A program made the translations under genes and the position numbers. A stretch of DNA of 7,264 nucleotides from CAZDAW01 sp964503685 (GTDB taxonomy: Bacteria > Chloroflexota > Anaerolineae > Anaerolineales > Anaerolineaceae), in the NCBI GenBank assembly GCA_964503685.1, contig CAZDAW010000140.1:1-7264 (forward strand), given 5' to 3'. Positions within the stretch are counted from its first letter, which is position 1; every line of letters begins with the position of its first letter. Positions 5,358 to 7,264 of this stretch are shown here, one piece after another. Under the pieces are notes generated by a model, which saw nothing but the letters and a program-made list of their open reading frames with translations, had not been told where the DNA came from and did no database searches.

Positions 5358-5377
5358 ACCATTTACTTAGAAATGGT
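5358..5377 (-). promoter_or_regulatory. Perfect inverted repeat in the cyclase leader
   Basis: ACCATTT and AAATGGT form a perfect 7-bp inverted repeat with a six-base spacer. It lies between the candidate promoter and the cyclase start, touching the GAGGGGG ribosome binding site. It could be an operator or an RNA hairpin controlling translation. Confidence 0.4.
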
Positions 5378-5390
5378 ATCCTTTAGTAGA

Positions 5391-5419
5391 ATAATAGATA
5401 ATTTCAGACCTGAAAGCAA
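5391..5419 (-). promoter_or_regulatory. Candidate sigma70-like promoter for the cyclase/ATPase operon
   Basis: On the minus strand TTGCTT (5419-5414) and TATTAT (5396-5391) are separated by exactly 17 bp, about 50 bases upstream of the cyclase start. Each hexamer deviates from consensus, so this is a candidate. The 186-bp gap to the response-regulator gene holds no gene and no clear terminator, so readthrough from the two-component genes remains possible. Confidence 0.4.
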
Positions 5420-5524
5420 GAGCTTGTGCGTAGTTTAGAATAGACAGCGAGCAACATAACAGGCGAACTAAAACAACCTGAGGAATTTATTCAGCAGATA
5501 ATTCGGTAATAATTCTAGCTGGAG

Positions 5525-5881
5525 TCAATCTCCAATCTGTGTTTTAATCGCAGCTAAGAATTCATCCACCGTACAGGGTTTGGGAAGATACCCGGCAGCC
5601 CCGGCTTGGAGTCCCTGTGGTAGTTCACTTCCACCTGACAATAAAATCACAGGAATAAGCTCCGTTCGTGAATCTCGGCGGAGTTCGGCTATAAATTCAA
5701 ACCCGTTCAGGATAGGCATATTAATATCAGAGATAATCAGATCAGGTAAGTGCTGTTGGACAATCTGAACTCCCTCTCGCCCATCTCTAGCGCCAAGTGC
5801 CTCATATCCTTCCAACCGTAGAATATTAAGCAGTTCCATGCGCAACGATTCATTATCATCGATCACCAAAACCTTTTTCAT
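5525..5881 (-). CDS. Stand-alone CheY-like response regulator
   Basis: A 118-aa protein that is a single receiver domain. Acidic pair D8-D9 (VLVIDDNESL) and phospho-acceptor D52 (LIISDINMP) are present. Switch Ser82 (ILLSGGSE) and Lys101 (GYLPKPCTVDEF) complete the site. There is no output domain, so it must act by protein contact or as a phosphorelay step. Its ATG overlaps the TGA of the histidine kinase gene (ATGA), which makes that kinase its likely partner. The cyclase gene lies 186 bp downstream on the same strand, and a functional link is possible but not shown. The length is normal for a CheY-like protein. Confidence 0.95.
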   Translation of the reverse strand: MKKVLVIDDNESLRMELLNILRLEGYEALGARDGREGVQIVQQHLPDLIISDINMPILNGFEFIAELRRDSRTELIPVILLSGGSELPQGLQAGAAGYLPKPCTVDEFLAAIKTQIGD

Positions 5882-7264
5882 GTATTCCTCTCTATATGAG
5901 CAGGCAGTTGCGGAAAACTGACTATAAAAGTTGTACCTTCCCCTTCTCGACTTTCAAACGAGATCGTACCACCATGTAGATCAACAGACTGTTTGACGAT
6001 AGCCAACCCCAATCCAGTTCCAGGCGTGGAGCCGACATTGCTTGCTCGGTGAAAAGCCTCAAAAAGCCGTTCCTGATCTGCCGATGGAATGCCAATACCT
6101 TGATCTTGAATATGAAAGGTCACGTATTGCGCATCACTGTGGATGTCAAATATCACCGGGCTATCAGGCGGTGAATACTTGAGCGCATTCGATAATAAAT
6201 TCATCAGGATATGTCGTAGTAATTTGGCATCCATAAAAGCAGTATTGCCCGTATTCGAATAAGAGAGCTTAATACGATAGCCGCTGCTGGTCGCCTGTTG
6301 CAGTTCAGTCACAAGGTCTTGAGCAAATCGAACCATATCCAGTCTATCTGGTTCAAATGCGAGCTTTCCCGACCCGGCCTTGCCAAAGATCAGAATATCA
6401 TTCAGCAAATCAACCATATCTCCAATATTGCGATGAATGCTCTCGTATCGGGTTTGCCGTTCTTCTTTGGTTAGCCGATCATAATATTTTTCGATAGCCT
6501 GGACTGTGGTTTGGATCGCGGACAGCGGATTGCGCAGATCATGCGCAGCCATCGAGACATATCGCGACTTGAGTTCGCTCAGTTCCATTTCGTGTTCCAA
6601 CATCTGGCGAAGCTGTGCTTCCAACTTGCGGCGTTCCGTAATATCGCGCAAACTGCAAACAACGCCTATTAGCTGGGAGTCATATTGAACAATTGGGGAT
6701 ATCACGACATCTGCTTCAAAAGATTCTTTATCGCGACACTGCGCCGCTATTTCTAATCGCTCTGGCTGCCGGTGTTTTACAACCGAGGCAAAAACCTCTT
6801 CTAGCTTCACGGCATGTTCGGGTATAAACAGGTGGGTAAGAAGTTGTCCATAGACTTCATCCGAGCTATACCGGAAAGCGTACCCGAAAGCAGGGTTTGC
6901 CTGGTCGATGGTGCCATCTACCCGGCACAAAATGATAATGTCGCTGCTGCTGTTCAGAATAGTTTCAATCCGGTCTTTTGTATGGTTAAGCTGCGCGGTA
7001 CGCTCAATGACACGCAGTTCTAACAAACTTCGTTCTTCCGCCAGATCCGCGAATAATCGCGCGTTAGACAGTGATATAACGATCTGGTTGGTAAGCGCCT
7101 CTAATATCCGGCTGTCGTGCTCCGAATAAGCATTAAGCCGATAGCTACCTACCTGGAGTAGGCCTGTGATGCGGCCCTGATATTTTAAGGGCACCATCAC
7201 TGCTGAGCGGGGATATGCATTATCCTGTGGACGATGGGATGACTGAAGCTCACTTCCATTATCT
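5878..7264 (-). CDS. GAF-PAS sensor histidine kinase, N-terminus outside the window
   Basis: The frame stays open to the right edge, so the 461 visible residues are the C-terminal part and the start is unknown; the GTG at 7200 lies inside the GAF domain. Visible residues 1-71 are the end of a GAF domain (VPLKYQGRITGLLQVGSYR, ALTNQIVISLSNARLF). A coiled-coil linker and a PAS domain (about 97-212, ending SLRDITERRKLE) follow. The HisKA H-box MAAHDLRNPLSAI has the phospho-His at residue 241. The HATPase has N-box LMNLLSNALKYS, G1 DQGIGI, F-box LFEAF and G2 GTGLGL. No membrane segment is visible, so sensing is probably cytoplasmic through GAF and PAS. It autophosphorylates and would pass phosphate to the overlapping response-regulator gene's product. 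The signal is unknown. Confidence 0.95.
   Translation of the reverse strand, partial: DNGSELQSSHRPQDNAYPRSAVMVPLKYQGRITGLLQVGSYRLNAYSEHDSRILEALTNQIVISLSNARLFADLAEERSLLELRVIERTAQLNHTKDRIETILNSSSDIIILCRVDGTIDQANPAFGYAFRYSSDEVYGQLLTHLFIPEHAVKLEEVFASVVKHRQPERLEIAAQCRDKESFEADVVISPIVQYDSQLIGVVCSLRDITERRKLEAQLRQMLEHEMELSELKSRYVSMAAHDLRNPLSAIQTTVQAIEKYYDRLTKEERQTRYESIHRNIGDMVDLLNDILIFGKAGSGKLAFEPDRLDMVRFAQDLVTELQQATSSGYRIKLSYSNTGNTAFMDAKLLRHILMNLLSNALKYSPPDSPVIFDIHSDAQYVTFHIQDQGIGIPSADQERLFEAFHRASNVGSTPGTGLGLAIVKQSVDLHGGTISFESREGEGTTFIVSFPQLPAHIERNT

Overview
The window looks like the junction between an integrated mobile element (left third, about 1-2527) and an ordinary bacterial chromosome (right two thirds). 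The organism cannot be named from sequence alone. The signalling-rich gene set, moderate GC on the right and tRNA genes without an encoded CCA would suit a Chloroflexota-like environmental bacterium, but this is a weak inference.

Left region. A leftward, very GC-rich operon holds a 76-aa protein of unknown function. Its stop overlaps (ATGA) the start of a larger protein that runs off the left edge. That protein has a winged-helix-like N-terminus followed by a region resembling MutS domain I. A rightward gene for a 97-aa Cro/CI-type regulator is divergent to the operon. Between them is an AT-rich control region with a sigma70-like promoter on each strand and several TGGATA repeats, resembling a phage or ICE switch. 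After the regulator come three RNA hairpins in a row and a 98-aa orphan gene.

Junction. At about 2487-2527 there is the 3' half of a tRNA-Pro (anticodon CGG, from the anticodon loop to the discriminator base) with no matching 5' half. A bidirectional terminator follows at once. This is what the right attachment site (attR) of an element integrated into a tRNA-Pro gene should look like: element on the left, original host flank on the right. No integrase is visible in the window.

Right region, all leftward. A sensor histidine kinase (GAF-PAS-HisKA-HATPase, N-terminus outside the window) overlaps by ATGA a stand-alone CheY-like response regulator. After a 186-bp gap with a candidate promoter and an inverted repeat comes a two-gene operon. 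Its first gene is a 531-aa class III nucleotide cyclase followed by two regions that look like cyclic-nucleotide-binding domains. Its second gene is a 355-aa DnaB-type RecA-fold ATPase without the usual DnaB N-terminal domain. The cyclase/ATPase pair is the best candidate here for an undescribed system: it suggests cyclic-nucleotide signalling tied to a DNA-helicase-like motor. It could be host signalling or a defence-type module beside an integration hotspot, and the sequence alone does not decide.
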